Below are positions 14,513 to 26,600 of a DNA stretch of 64,000 nt, one piece after another (the stretch's first letter is position 1; every line of letters begins with the position of its first letter). The DNA lies in contig NC_088776.1 in the NCBI RefSeq assembly GCF_954871325.1, positions 20,212,052 to 20,276,051 on the forward strand, written 5' to 3'. Position numbers and translations under genes: made by a program. Source of the stretch: Gordionus sp. m RMFG-2023 (Eukaryota; Nematomorpha; Gordioida; Chordodea; Parachordodidae). The notes under the pieces were generated by a model that made no database searches, had not been told where the DNA came from, and saw only the letters and a list, made by a program, of their open reading frames with translations.

Positions 14513-15214
14513 CTATGTTATTAAATGACTATCCTTTTTCCTATAGTAGGTGTTGGTTAAGGCAAGGTCGAAGGCTTGCGCAAATTTTAGTATATGCTCT
14601 CCTTGATCATTTCTTTCTCCATATCCAAAACCACCATGATGCCTTTTGTAGCTATCTCTTGCTTTCCCCACATGCGCATTTAAGTCACCACCAATTATGA
14701 CTAGGTCATCCTTAGGGATTTCCATTACAGCTTCATCGAGGATAACTCTAAAATCATCTTTCTCTTCTTCCTTGCAACCCGTTTGAGGAGCATATAATGA
14801 AAGGATGTGTAGTATTGATTGACCAATGCAGAGTTTTATCTTCATTAGTCTATCAGAGATCCTGTTGACTTCTAGAACTGAGGAGGTTAGATCTTGACTG
14901 AGGATGATGCCGACACCGTTCCTATTGCTAACAAGTCCATTATAGTACAATTTATACCCATCTCCAATCATCAAAGTCTTCTGTCCTTTCCATTTCGTCT
15001 CTTGTATGCACACTATATCAACTTTTCTCTTGTTCAACATTGATGCCAATTCTCTCGTCTTACCTTTAAGCGTCCCAATATTCAAACTTGATAATCTTGT
15101 TTTCTTTGCTTTGACCTTTACTTTACTTTTCACAGGATGGAGGTCTACACCCTGCGCGTCGCATGGAGGGAACGCCCTAGCTTTCATATTCATATTTTCA
15201 TTTGTGTCCTTCAT
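14513..15214 (-). CDS. LINE apurinic-type endonuclease domain
   Basis: A 233-residue reading frame with the exonuclease-endonuclease-phosphatase fold seen at LINE N-termini. Visible motifs in order are SLNIGTLKGK, VCIQETKWKG, GVGIILS, LSLYAPQTG and IIGGDLNAHVGKAR. The Glu of QETKW and the Asp/Asn of GGDLNAH are the usual metal and catalytic positions. The nuclease nicks target DNA to prime reverse transcription. The frame closes at 14513, after the endonuclease, by an apparent frameshift. The start Met at 15214 is the first plausible one after the tRNA-like leader. Confidence 0.85.
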   Translation of the reverse strand: MKDTNENMNMKARAFPPCDAQGVDLHPVKSKVKVKAKKTRLSSLNIGTLKGKTRELASMLNKRKVDIVCIQETKWKGQKTLMIGDGYKLYYNGLVSNRNGVGIILSQDLTSSVLEVNRISDRLMKIKLCIGQSILHILSLYAPQTGCKEEEKDDFRVILDEAVMEIPKDDLVIIGGDLNAHVGKARDSYKRHHGGFGYGERNDQGEHILKFAQAFDLALTNTYYRKKDSHLIT

Positions 15215-15352
15215 TTTGTTTATTGGACAGGTATCCTTAGCACCCGGCTGTCCAGGCCAGTCGGTGACCGGGGTGTCATCTCTAAGCTCCGAAATTTATC
15301 ATACTATATGTCTTTACACATCAGTCATCGAAGAAAAACTTGAAAGTTTTTA

Positions 15353-15440
15353 TGGTTCCTACCAGGATTGAACCAGCGTCCTTGTTCATACTCGTGTTTC
15401 CAAGCTTACATCTTACCCATTAGGCCACCCCGGCGATACT
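15353..15440 (-). promoter_or_regulatory. tRNA-like 5' head of the LINE (possible pol III promoter)
   Basis: Read on the minus strand, the first 90 bases of the LINE contain TGGCCTAATGGG, a good match to a tRNA box A. About 50 nt later comes GGTTCAATCC, one base off a box B. The stretch resembles a decayed tRNA but does not fold into a proper acceptor and T arm, so it is not called a tRNA gene. It lies inside the target duplication, so it moved with the LINE. Internal type-2 pol III promoters are usual in SINEs, not in LINEs. Confidence 0.6.
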
Positions 15441-15479
15441 TATTTGAAATTTAAATAATAGAACTAAATGTTTACCGTC

Positions 15480-16480
15480 GTTATTGAGATATTTAAAATT
15501 CCTGGCATGACATATTATATATTTGTTTAACCATTAGCTCGGCCTCTAATGTTGTTAAAGCAATCCGATTTCTCTCCTTTTTCCAGGCAGTCCGCATCAG
15601 GCTAAAAATGCTCTCGGATGAGGCATTAGAATGAGGGAGAAGACATACTTGCATATTTTTTCCAAGCATGGGGATTTATCGTTATTACGAAAAAATTCTA
15701 CCCATTTCTCCTCTGCTTTTAGATCATCTAACTTTAAGTATTTTAGCGAATTATAAAAAATAGAGAGAATTACAATCTTCTCAAACAAGACATCAATGTC
15801 TTTCGGTATTTTTAATATATTTATTAAATTATAATACATTTGTAAATAGAATTATTAAAAACAAATTTTGATTGTAAATATTATAAAATTGTTTTAATAA
15901 AAATTGTTTCATTTAAAAATGTATTAATTAGAGTGTTATTTGAACATTTAATATAATATTTTTAGCAATAGCGCCATAAAATTTATTATCAATTTTTAAC
16001 TGTAGAGATGAACAGAGCTGTAGCATGATTTTGTAAATCTTTTTTAATAAAGAATATTCTGATAACTAAATATTAACTGCATGAAGTAAATTTCTTACAT
16101 GTGAAACTTATCCCAAATAAGCTTCTGCCATTTCATCTTCAAAAAATTTTTCCAAAATTTTAGGACAGCTTTTAAAATTTTATTTAATAAATATTTTTTT
16201 AAGGGTTCGTAAAATTTTAAAATTCTATCGATAGCAGGTATTAATGATAACCACCTGATATAAACATATCGCAACAACTCACACCATATTTCATCACAAT
16301 TATTTCGACATCCACAAATAGTACATTCATTTCCTTCTTGCAAGAATTATGCAATATATGGCATATACAGCCAATTGGTATTAATTCATTATTGTGCTGC
16401 CTTAATTCGGTAACTTTGGTTTTGGCCAAAATTTACAGAGGCATTATCAGCGCAGAAAGCTGACATGTCATTGATAACCC
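15480..16480 (-). pseudogene. hAT-2 transposase, C-terminal half
   Basis: On the minus strand, 16095-16429 encodes hAT catalytic-core sequence (IGCICHILHNSCKK, then VDVEIIVMKYG). The C-terminal dimerisation motif appears near 15540-15680 (SNASSESIFSLMRTAWKKER). Frames are shifted and stops interrupt it, so it is a relic. The N-terminal part would lie toward 16900. The other inverted arm (12000-12330) carries a matching piece of the same region. Confidence 0.75.
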
Positions 16481-17267
16481 TGAATTATCTATATATATCA
16501 TTATGTGGCTAGCTACATCGTTGGATTTTTCCCTATCCTAGGAAAAAATTTTAACAGTTTTATTCAAATGTTCTTATTATTGTTAAAATAGAGAAAATAT
16601 TTATATTTCCCTTATTAGATGCATCTGTTAGAATTGTATATGGATGCCCATCTTTCAAATCGTTTTGAATTAACCTCTAGGATTCAGGTACTAAATCACT
16701 TGTGATAGCCTTGCTCATTTTTGTTCTGCCACAAGTAAGGTTTGCACTTATATTGGAGTCGTTAAATATCATGAGAAAAGATTCGACCCACATTGTGATG
16801 ATATACCTCTGTGAATGTTGAACTACATGATAGATGTATACGATTTACGCAAATGTAGTTGCGTCTGTTATTTTTTATTTTTGAGAATATTTTTGTATTG
16901 CAATCGATGTTGATATACTCCCCTGTACTGACTTATATGAATGAAATGATGTTGATTTATTATTGGATAAAAATAAAACAGGATATAAAGAAATTTACTA
17001 ACTAGACATGTTTTTCGAATAAATATTTAAAATTTATTTAAAAAATATAAAAATAATCAAATTAACGTCTCGAATTATTATTTATATATTAAAAACGTTA
17101 AAATACTATTAAAAAAAATTCCGGGAGAAATTAAAAAATTGCGGTATTTTGCGGGAGATTTCTAATTGCGGTAGTTTTGCGGGAAGGATATGTCTGCGTG
17201 TAAACTAAAAAATTGCGGGAGTCTCCCGCTGATGGGGGAGTCATGGCAACCCTGTTAAAGAGGGAAG

Positions 17268-17580
17268 TGTGGACATAAATAAAGATAAAATAATACAGAT
17301 TTCTAGACCAACAGTATCAAACAAAAACCTGTTTATTTAAAAGATTATGTAACTTAATATAAAATATAAATGATTTAACACTAAAACGCGAAAAATAAAT
17401 TAAAAGTTAAAAACGTGATATAATCATCTTATTGATTTATTATTCCAATATTCGATTATTCAATTTCTATATATTTTATGAATTTCATATATATATTATT
17501 TCGATATCTCACTTATTCTAACATCCAATTTGATCAATTATTATTCCTAATTATTCACGACTTATTAATGATAATAACAA
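17268..17580 (+). repeat. 3' LTR of gypsy A (end uncertain)
   Basis: TGTGGACATAAATAAAG begins directly after the purine tract AAAGAGGGAAG, the expected position for a 3' LTR. The right boundary cannot be fixed because the 5' LTR is outside the window. Confidence 0.5.
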
Positions 17581-17930
17581 AACTGAAAATTGATAATAAT
17601 AACAACCGAGTACAACAAGCAAGCTACATGACGAAATCACGATTCATGAGGACAACTTATGATATGGATAGCTTACGATTTAAACAAACCAACTTACAAA
17701 CTCAAAAACGATTTAGACAAACCAACGTAAAAACTCAAAAACGATTTGGACAAGCTAACGATGACGAATGTGACTTATGTAACAACGTGAACAACCAAAA
17801 CGATGAACTATTTGGTCAACAAGCTCTCAACGATAGCTTACATGAAATTTTTGGAAAGCTTCTTAGAAAAGGGAGAATGTTGAATAATCTTAAAATAAAA
17901 ATTTATTTTTGTATTCTTACTTTTGTATGA
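17478..17930 (+). CDS. Unrecognised ORF with a 33-bp internal repeat
   Basis: A 150-codon frame that I do not recognise. The first 40 residues are hydrophobic and may be chance translation. Residues from about 40 on are polar and include roughly three repeats of an 11-residue unit (FKQTNLQTQKR, FRQTNVKTQKR, FGQAND), reflecting a 33-bp DNA repeat at about 17685-17765. A Cys pair (CDLC) follows. The stop is preceded by a purine run and TGTTG at about 17868-17882, which resembles an LTR-element junction. It could belong to a retroelement tail rather than a host gene. Confidence 0.3.
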   Translation: MNFIYILFRYLTYSNIQFDQLLFLIIHDLLMIITKLKIDNNNNRVQQASYMTKSRFMRTTYDMDSLRFKQTNLQTQKRFRQTNVKTQKRFGQANDDECDLCNNVNNQNDELFGQQALNDSLHEIFGKLLRKGRMLNNLKIKIYFCILTFV

Positions 17931-18555
17931 AATTCATTTTATATTATATTACCTTGCGTAGCTTATTCTTATTATTTTGCTAAACTTATTTTTTAATTTA
18001 TTTAACCTTCGTGTTAACTTATTCATTCAAATTATCCATGATATATATAGATCCAAAACACTTTTAACTTTTAGACTTATAATTTTTAGTTATTTAAAAA
18101 ATAAACTTACATATAGTTGTAAAACCTGATTACCATTTTTATAAATTTATTTTAAAATATATAACATGAAGTAATTATTTTAATTATAATTTTATAATAA
18201 AATTTAAAATTTTATAAAAAATATTAGACTTTCATTTTATAATATAAAAACAAAAATTTTTTATTACTAAAATAATTAAATATAATAATTTAGCTAACTC
18301 ATGGTTTATTTTTTAATAACTTAAATTATATTAAATATTTAGCCGAATATAAATTATATTTAATTCTCATTTATTTAAATATCACTTGCTACATTTGAAT
18401 TTATAAATTAATTTTCTTTTAAAGGTTCTAGTTAGATTTACAAAATAATTTATTCAATTCTGGTAAAAAGTTATATATTGTATTATATTTTATATAATAT
18501 TAAGGTCAAATTATTAAAATAATTAAGACTTATTAACTTTACAATAATCAAAATC
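17931..18555. other. AT-rich stretch, nothing recognised
   Basis: Very AT-rich sequence with no ORF or repeat that I can name. It lies between the unrecognised ORF and the hAT-3 relic and may include the latter's lost 5' end. Confidence 0.5.
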
Positions 18556-18559
18556 TATA

Positions 18560-20330
18560 TTAGGGATTATGGTCAAACCAAAGCATCAAGTTTGGAAACA
18601 TTTTCAAGAAGTACGCAATAGTTACAGCGGTATGCAGGTTTTGTACAATGTCCTATATTACCCACATATGGTCAATGATTTAATAAGTAGCTGTACTATG
18701 TTCCCTGTCATAATTAAGGAAAAATTTTATTTTTTTATTCAAATTCCAAAATATCAACCTAACAAAAAATCACACAAATGTAGTTTGTAATACTTCTAGC
18801 TCAGATGAAGAATAGGGTGAAAGAGAATAATTAAATTGGCAACATTTTGTCTTCTGATCAATCTACAAGCAAGGCGATTAAATGTAAATCTCAATCTTGT
18901 ATAATCAGTTTCATAGATAGAATGAATCTCAAAGAAAAATGGGCTCGATCAATTGTTTGCAAAGGCTTTATATGCGAGTTTATCTATCCACATCACTGAA
19001 AATCCACACATCCAAGAATTTTTAAAAAATTCGTCCTATTTACAATTAACCCTTGAAGGCAGTTGGCTAGATATCTTTTAAACAAAGCGTAAGGGGATAT
19101 GGAGCCGAGAGTTGCAAATAAAATAGATAAAGCTCCTATCAATTGTGTCAGATGGCTGGAGCAACATTAGAAACTAGAGCATTATTAATTTTATTTTTAA
19201 ATACCGAGAAAAATCGCTTTATGGCAGATTATATTACCCATGAATTTAATAATTCTTGAACTGAATATGATAAAAGTATATTTTTTTGTTACTTATAATA
19301 CCGTCAATATGAAAGCATTCTGAAGGATTCTAAAGTCTGAATCTATTTATAATCATATACAATGTTATGGTTGTGCCATATATAATGCAGTTATTATTCC
19401 ACTATTTTGAACGATTGAACGCCTTCTTCCATATAAATTGTTAAATTTTACAAGAATAAATACATACCAGCTGGAGTATTTTCTCGTAATAAGAATCAAC
19501 ATGCTATACCATCTAAATTAAATACAATTGACCAAAAAATATGGGCATCATCAAGAAAATATATAAAGCAAATGCAAATATGGAAGAAAGCTCTGAAAGC
19601 ATCAGTTGTTGAAGAAGCTGTATGTGATATTTTTCCTATAGAAATTACCAATAAAATATTGAATGAAGATATATTTTGGACAAAAATTGTAAAACTTTTA
19701 GCTATACACTTTATTGTAGAAAGTGCGGGAGGCCCATGTAAAAAACGAGATGCCTAATTTAGAAAAACACATAATACAATCATGCCATGATTCTATATTT
19801 TCTCCATCTGAAGAAAAAAAATTAAATATATGTTTGAAAATAGAAAAAAAGATCCAAATACATATGCTCACAATGCTGCTTATTTATTGGGCCCCAATAT
19901 CAAGAGGAGCATCTTACTAGTACTTATTTTGATAAAGCATGTGATATAGTGCAATAATTAAAAGTAGCATATTTAATAGCCAAAATATGAAGAATTAAAA
20001 GCAGCATATTTGATAGCCAAAATATGAAAGTGGTAACTTCCAAAAGAAACAATTAGATTTTGGCTTCGAGTTGGTGAATGCCCTTTGCAAACCTTACCCA
20101 TTAAGAGAAGTGGCGTCTATTTTAGTAAAATTTTTTAGTTCGACTTTTTATTCAGAAAGAAATTGATCGATTTGGGGCAATATTCATGCACAAAAAACAG
20201 AAATCGATTGAAGACTTCAGCAACATGAAAACTGGTAAGAGTATATCATAATTTAAAATTGATTAAAAATTAAGGAAATAATAATATTGAATATGAATTA
20301 GAACACCACTCTGCCACTGAGGGCGATTAA
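18560..20330 (+). pseudogene. hAT-3 transposase relic (ZBED/DUF659-like)
   Basis: A decayed hAT transposase. It opens with a BED-finger-like start (KPKHQVWKHFQEV, then HMVNDLISSC, 18569-18690). The core follows with AKALYASLSIHITENPHIQE (about 18960-19030) and APINCVRWLE (about 19130). Toward the end is FYSERNRSIWGNIHAQK (about 20140-20200), then EHHSATEGD before a stop near 20330. Several stops and frameshifts interrupt it. Reading frames 19572-19757 and 19723-19920 are fragments of it. No terminal repeats were found, so the element boundaries are unknown. Confidence 0.7.
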
Positions 20331-20489
20331 ATGAATTAAAAAAATATTATGAAATTTAATATATAGATTTATTATAATATTATATATAATATTAAATAAA
20401 GTTAATATTGGCGTGAAAAATTTATTTGAATTTAAGCATATTTAACCTGTAAAATATCGGCCATTTGATGGAATCGTATTTGACCTATC

Positions 20490-20800
20490 AAATGAAAAAC
20501 CCTATTGTTAATAATTGATTTTCAAAACTTTGATCAGATAAACAGGAACGGTTAGTGTTCAACCTAGCTTTCGCTGTATTAAACACACGTTCAACTGAAA
20601 TATGGGAGGGTTGTATTATATTTAATAAATAAAAATTTATTTGGAATAATTTATTAAAAATATTTAAAGAAAAAAAAATTATTAGAGTATCTTTATTCAG
20701 ATCCTCGTCAAATTTTTCTTCATCTTTATCAGAATTTAATCGGAATTCATATTTTCACCTTCATATGTTTTTTAGATTTGAGCTACTGAACATCGAGATG
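20490..20800 (-). pseudogene. hAT C-terminal dimerisation fragment
   Basis: On the minus strand the frame near 20500-20620 reads QPSHISVERVFNTAKARLNT, the usual hAT dimerisation motif (SVERVFN). It is preceded by an acidic linker (NSDKDEEKFDEDL near 20700-20740). It faces the hAT-3 relic tail to tail. Nothing upstream of about 20800 could be aligned, so only the end of the transposase remains. Confidence 0.6.
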
Positions 20801-20899
20801 AAAAAATTTGGATTAGGGCACAATCCACACTTACAAAGTATAGATTTAGTGCTCTTAAATTTCTTTATTGGTTTAAAAAATGTTTAACACTGGAGCCCG

Positions 20900-23690
20900 G
20901 GCAGCGTCAAATCATCTTCATCTGAAGAAATAAATATTATTGTCATATATTCTTTATAAAATAAATGATAATATTAAAAATATAAATTAACATACCTTGA
21001 TAGAATCAATATAAATTAGATTAGCAATCTTTACTGAATATAGTTCAACAACAAAAAGGTAATAAATATAATAAAAAGGAAGAACTTTTGTAGTTGGTCT
21101 ATATTAAAAACTCGACCTAAATTATTTATAAAATTTTAATATTTTTTTAGATCTTTTTTTAGGTAAAGAGTATCATTTTGCGTTACCGTTTCTCGAAGAA
21201 ACGCTTACTGAAACAAGTAACGAATTGCGTTCTTTTCCTCAAAAAAGGTAACGCTGTTATTTCCATCTACGCTACTTTACATCACTATAAAATAGAGATT
21301 GATGGATAATAATAACTTTAAGAAATTAATTAGTATATATTGTAATGTAATATAGTTAGAGCAAGAACTGTGTGCCGATGAAACCTTAGCCGGCCTTAGC
21401 AAATGCGGCATGAATCTGCACAACAACATAATTTTTTTATATTTTTACATGAAATTATTAATTTTATAAATGCTAATTAATTTTTCTTAAGATAAATTAT
21501 TAAGTAAAAATAAAATAAAATATAGATTAGTAATACTATATTTTATTATTTGTTGAAAACTAATTATAAATTAGAATTCAATTTTATAATTTTATGAATA
21601 TCCTGTATGAAGAAAAATATACATTAGTAATAAACTATATTTTATTATCTGTGGAGAAAACTAATTATAAATTCTAATTCAATCATAATTTTATAATTAT
21701 AAAATATGAAAATAAAATATAATTCGTAATACTATTATTATTTGTTCAAATACTAATTATAAATTCGAATTCAATTTTGTAATTTTATAATTATCACGTA
21801 TGAAAACAATTTTATTCACATTTAGGGGACATGAGTAGGATTGTAAAAAGACCTGTTACGAGCTGATGAATTTTAAAAATAAACTAAAATATTTTAACCA
21901 TAAAAATTTTACTTAAGTCTCGAGATTTCGCTAATAGATATCCAAACCTTTGTGCCATATATGAGACAAATATTCAGGCTTGTGTAATATATTTCTGAAA
22001 TGTTGAGTTGGCCATTAAAAATGGGCTCAAAATAAGCCGTTTAACAACTCTAGATGTAAATATATTCTCCCTAAATTCAAAGTCAACTTAGGGATAGAAA
22101 AAACCATTTCACTCGGTGTGATAGTTGCTGAAACATTTCTTTGGCTAGAATAGTAAGATGTAAAAGCTCTATCGTTTTCTTTTCCAAAAATTTAGAACAT
22201 TTAAATCCTATGAATAATGTTTCTGTGATAAGAATATAGCAATTTTTTTTGTTACAATACAGTTATAGTAGAATAATATATTAAGATTGTCATTGAATGT
22301 TTACTTGGAAATTCTGTTATCTAACTTGTATATAGTATGTTATTCGCTTGGCTTCCATACTCCATATTTTCTAATTGATTATCATCATCCTCTAGTAGTT
22401 TAAGATGTTTTATAATAAATTCCATCTGTTCAGCTATATATTTTATACAATGCTTAATTTTTGAAATTAATAAATTACTTCACATCATATATTGACCTAA
22501 TTATTTTTAATAAATTTGCAACAACATAATTGCAATGCAATAATTAGACATTTTAAATTAAATATTGATTTTAAAAAAGATTAAATATTTATTAAAAAGA
22601 AAGATAAAATTTTTCATTCTCTTTTATTTATTAAAAAAAATACACATTTTAATATTTGTTTCCCCAACACTTATTTATAAACGAAAAATTTTACAATTGA
22701 TTTCCTTTTTATTTATTAAATAAAATATGCCGTTTTATATTTGCTTCTTGCAGTTATATTTTTTTAACGTAAGTAATAAAATAATAACATAGTAAAAATA
22801 GTGTAAGTTTTTTTTTAATAATAAAAATAATATTCAATTTTTTTTAACATAGCATAAAGAATTATATCAACTTTATTTATTTTTTAAGAAAAATTACAAG
22901 AGAAGTAAGGCTTACCTTGCTATAAACGCTAAGTCACTGATATAAATTGTTTAGCCTTAATTTTAAAGAATGGTTGATATATCCTTTGACAAAATAAGAT
23001 AAAAAATAGCAAATAAATAATAAAATTATTAAAATTAAGAACTACGAAATGTAACTTATTGGGTCAGGTCAGATGGAAAATTTTAAATTTTATCAAAATA
23101 TTCTGATCAATGTAACTAACTTATCTATTTGATTATATAAAAATGATCGTATGATACCCACTTTTTTAAAAGGAATTTTATTAATTTTAAAAGTAAAGTA
23201 AATTGCATTAACTTTAAACATTTACTTACAATTAAATATGAAAAGTAATATATATTTTTTTTATAAATTTTAATATAAACTTACTTAAAATAAGTGAATG
23301 TATTTAAGGTTTATTGAATTTGCTAAGATATTTATTAATTCATAAATATATCGTTAAATTAACTTATTAATTAAATTAATATTTGAGTAATTAAAATTGT
23401 ATCCAAAATTGTATCCCATCTTTAGTTAATTTCAAAAATTATAATGGTTATCATTTACCAAATACATGAGCTAATTGGTCATTTTAATTATTAATTATTA
23501 GTTTTTTATATATAAAAAATTTACCATAATTTTGATTTTTTAAATAAATTAACTTAATTTTAGTACAATTTTGAGTATCCATAATATCTTACTTTATCTT
23601 ATTAATTTACATAATAAATTAATTAAATTTATAATTACATTCATGACTTAATAATAATTATTCTAATATCTTTAATCAAATTATAATATT
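20900..23690. other. Intergenic or first-intron DNA upstream of the URI-like gene
   Basis: AT-rich DNA with no clear gene. At 21170-21275 there are inverted GTAACGC motifs around GAAGAAACGC, probably the remains of a small transposon. A weak minus-strand coding relic may lie at 21900-22200. The missing first exon of the URI-like gene should be here. One ATG-led 42-nt stretch ending in AAC|GTAAGT at 22727-22768 has the right phase but an unusually hydrophobic translation, so I do not adopt it. Confidence 0.5.
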
Positions 23691-23695
23691 TTCAG

Positions 23696-26600
23696 AACTT
23701 GAAAGACTGCCTAAATGAAATAGAAATTCTCCAAAACTATCAAAATTCTTATGAATCATTGAAAAATTTTATGCAAATTTGTCATACTTCTTTACATCAA
23801 GAAACAATGATTCCTATAAACAAAATAGCCTTCATACCTGGACAGTTATATAAAACAAATGAGGTTTTGGTTTTATTAGGCGATGATTGGTTCAGTAAGA
23901 TATCAAATACCCAAGCATTGACAATCATAAATAAACGTCTCAGAAGTAAGTTATCTTAATTTATTTATTAGATAATTGATTTAAAAAGACTTATAGTCAG
24001 GGTTTAGAAAACATCACTAAATGAAAAAATAAAGGAGAAAAAAAAATTCTGTTTTTGTCAAAAATAAAAAAATATGTCAAAAATTAAAATTATTTTTTTA
24101 TGATATTTTTAAGATTATTCATATTTAAAAAATGAAAAAATTTTGAGTGTTATTTTTGATTCAAGAATTTTGCCCATTAAATTTTCACTTTATTTTTAAG
24201 GGTCATCCCATAAAATTGATCAAAAAAATATGATTTTCACTGTTACCCCTTAGGATTTGGGCAAAATTTTGTATACAAACTAAGATATACATAACTAAAT
24301 CTCTGTTTAAATTTTGGCTACTACAGAATTATAAATAATGTTTATTGAATTTAAAAATAAATGAGGAGTTTCTTCAATTTTTATAAAATTTTAAGCAAAT
24401 GTCACTAAGACTAATATATATAAAAAATGGAATTCCAAGTTAATGATTTCAAAGTAAAATTATATTTAATTAATTCATTGTCTCTGCCAAACCTCTCCAC
24501 AATCATGTCTATCCACCCTCATCATTTAGAATCTCTCTTATATGGACTATCTCTCAACCTCCCCAAATGTGAGATTTGCTTCCTAAATCCCACTTCTATC
24601 CCCTTAGACATGGTATATCACGTCATCAACAGAGACAAGATAACACATCTTGGATCACCTATAAGGGGTGAAAAGGCCATCGAAACATTTTTAAATGGTC
24701 CCTTAACAATTTATCCAAATTAAACACATTATGTAATTACCTCCTAGCCCATCAATCTTTTTTTTAAATAAAAAATTATTTCAATATACCTAAAATCCTT
24801 TACGCCCTGAGATCCTCTCCGATCTTTAAATGCCGTGACTTGCTCATTTCCCATGAACCTAAATTAAGGGTATACTTGAAAATATATAAAACCTAAAATT
24901 TTCCAATTCATCCTGGCATGAGGCCACCCTTTCCAGTAAGTCTGGTGGTATTGGTATCTGACCCCCTATACAACTTTCCCTCTCAGCCTTTATTTCATCT
25001 TGTCTTGCTGCTCAATCTATCATCGATAATGGATTCACTCCTTTAGATACTGACCTCTTGCAGGCCTTCACCTTTTGGGACAGCAACTGCCCACCCACTC
25101 TTTCTTGTCCCACTTACAGCATTCAAAAAGACTGGGATGCTCCTCTGATCGCCCGTTCTGTTGAATACCTAATTTCAAATAGGCCCTTTGAGGACAATCC
25201 CAATAATTTAGTATTATATTCAAGCTCAGGTTACGAATGGCTGGAAGCCATCCCCAGTTCCAATCTTGGCCTCCTCTTGACTGGTGAACAGCTACGCATT
25301 TCCATAGCCCTCCATCTTGGCTGTAATGCAGTGGTTCTCTCCATTTGCATCGACTGCGGTTATCCCATCGAATTGAAAGCTTACCATCCCTTGCACTGTA
25401 AGTTCTCCCATGAATGACAGCCGCGTCATAAATCTATTAACAACATTCTCCTAGCTGCTCTTAAAAAAGTTAATATTCCATCCACCCTCGAACCAGTGGT
25501 ATACTATACTGGTTAAAGCATTCATAGAATAAGGCACTTAACATCCCATAGATAATTAGTGCTACCAATTGTTTAGCCAACTTACATATTTTAAAAAGTA
25601 AAATAAAAATGACCATGAAAAAATTATTAATATCTAATCATCATTATCTTAGGAGGTATCCCACCGCAGAAAAAGAGGGGGTTATTTTCAAAAATGGATT
25701 ATTAAAATTTAAAGTGATTTATAGATGTAGGAAAAAGTAAAAAAATAAAAAGTTCAATAATTTCAAATAGCTGAATCATTTTGAATATTCATGAATCGTT
25801 TGAAATATATAAAAATAATCTAGAATATTTACGAATAATTCCAATATTTATGAATAATTTCTAATAATACAAATAATTTGAAGTTATACTAATAATTCGA
25901 TCAAATAATAGATATAAAATTATTAGACAGCTAATATATCTTCCTTATTCATATTAAATTTTAATTTTTGAATCGAATAATTTTATTATTTGTATTTTAA
26001 TAATAAAATACGATTCCACAAAAAGTGATTTTCAAAAAAATGTTTTTAATATTGAAAATAAGAAAAACAATTATGTTTTTAATATTTATGTTTTTATAAA
26101 TATTTTATACATTATTTTTTTATTGCTATTCAAATTTTTTATAATTTAAAAGAATAAAGTGAAATAAAGAAATTTTAATAAAATAAAATAAATGTAAAAT
26201 TTTATAATTTTTTTAAAAATTATTGAGCCCTGAAACCTACATTTAAAAAAGGCTTTCGTGGTTCAGGGTTCTGGTTCAATAAAATATCAGGGTTCGGGTT
26301 CACAGCCCTGGTTATAGGTACATATTTTTTATAAATATATTTGGAATTTATAATTATATTCCATTTATCTACATAATAGTCAACCTTTTTTTAATATATC
26401 AAAAACAAAAATTTGTTAGGTATTTTTTCCCCCCAAAATGGTTAATATTATTATTCATTATTTTTCAAATTATATTATAATACTTATTTTATTTTTTAAA
26501 ATCACAAAAATTTAAAAAATAAATCAAGAACCTTTTGAATCAAAAATAACTCGCTAATATTTATTTTTTTTAAATGAAAATGTCGATCTTGATTTTAGAT

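Larger units (their letters stand above)
12333..15440 (-). mobile_element. Full-length RTE-like LINE with a tRNA-like 5' end
   Basis: A 3.1-kb non-LTR retrotransposon on the minus strand. Its 3' end is a run of 12 A (T on the plus strand, 12333-12344). It is flanked by a target duplication TATTTGAAATTAAA (12319-12332) and TATTTGAAATTTAA (15441-15454). It carries an endonuclease (14513-15214), a linker (13949-14389) and a reverse transcriptase (12349-13544). The parts lie in several frames, so the coding region has about four frameshifts and is probably dead. The clade call (RTE/RTEX-like) rests on the general look of LDLEKAFDRIPR and FADDIVILA and is only moderately sure. Confidence 0.88.
10638..17254. 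mobile_element. hAT-2, foldback hAT element carrying a LINE
   Basis: The ends are CAGGGTTGCCA at 10638 and, in reverse complement, the same CAGGGTTGCCA ending at 17254. They are flanked by 8-bp duplications TTAAGGAG (10630-10637) and TTAAAGAG (17255-17262), one mismatch apart. Beyond the short terminal repeat the element is two inverted, diverged copies of one hAT 5' half: roughly 11020-12330 on the plus strand and 15930-16900 on the minus strand. An example is the pair ATGAGCAAGGCTATCA at 11232 and its complement near 16710. The right copy also keeps the transposase C-terminus. The LINE at 12333-15440 lies between the arms. The whole unit sits near the 3' end of gypsy A. Confidence 0.82.
844..17600 (+). 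mobile_element. Old Ty3/gypsy LTR element A, interrupted by three later insertions
   Basis: A fossil gypsy-type element reads left to right in four separated pieces: 844-1803, 2084-3613, 10130-10637 and 17255 onward. In order one sees an Asn-rich gag tail (about 850-1080), protease-like sequence, reverse transcriptase (about 1440-2460), RNase H (about 2700-2990, with DHKPLVHIF), an integrase zinc region (about 3240-3400), an integrase core split by hAT-1, then a purine tract at 17255-17267 followed by a 3' LTR starting TGTGG at 17268. The element is heavily broken with many breaks and is old; the 5' LTR is not in the window. The three inserted elements are annotated separately. Confidence 0.8.

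Noticed and set aside
15353-15440. Stand-alone tRNA gene on the minus strand
   Set aside because: The T arm does not pair and the sequence lies within the LINE target duplication, so it is part of the LINE.
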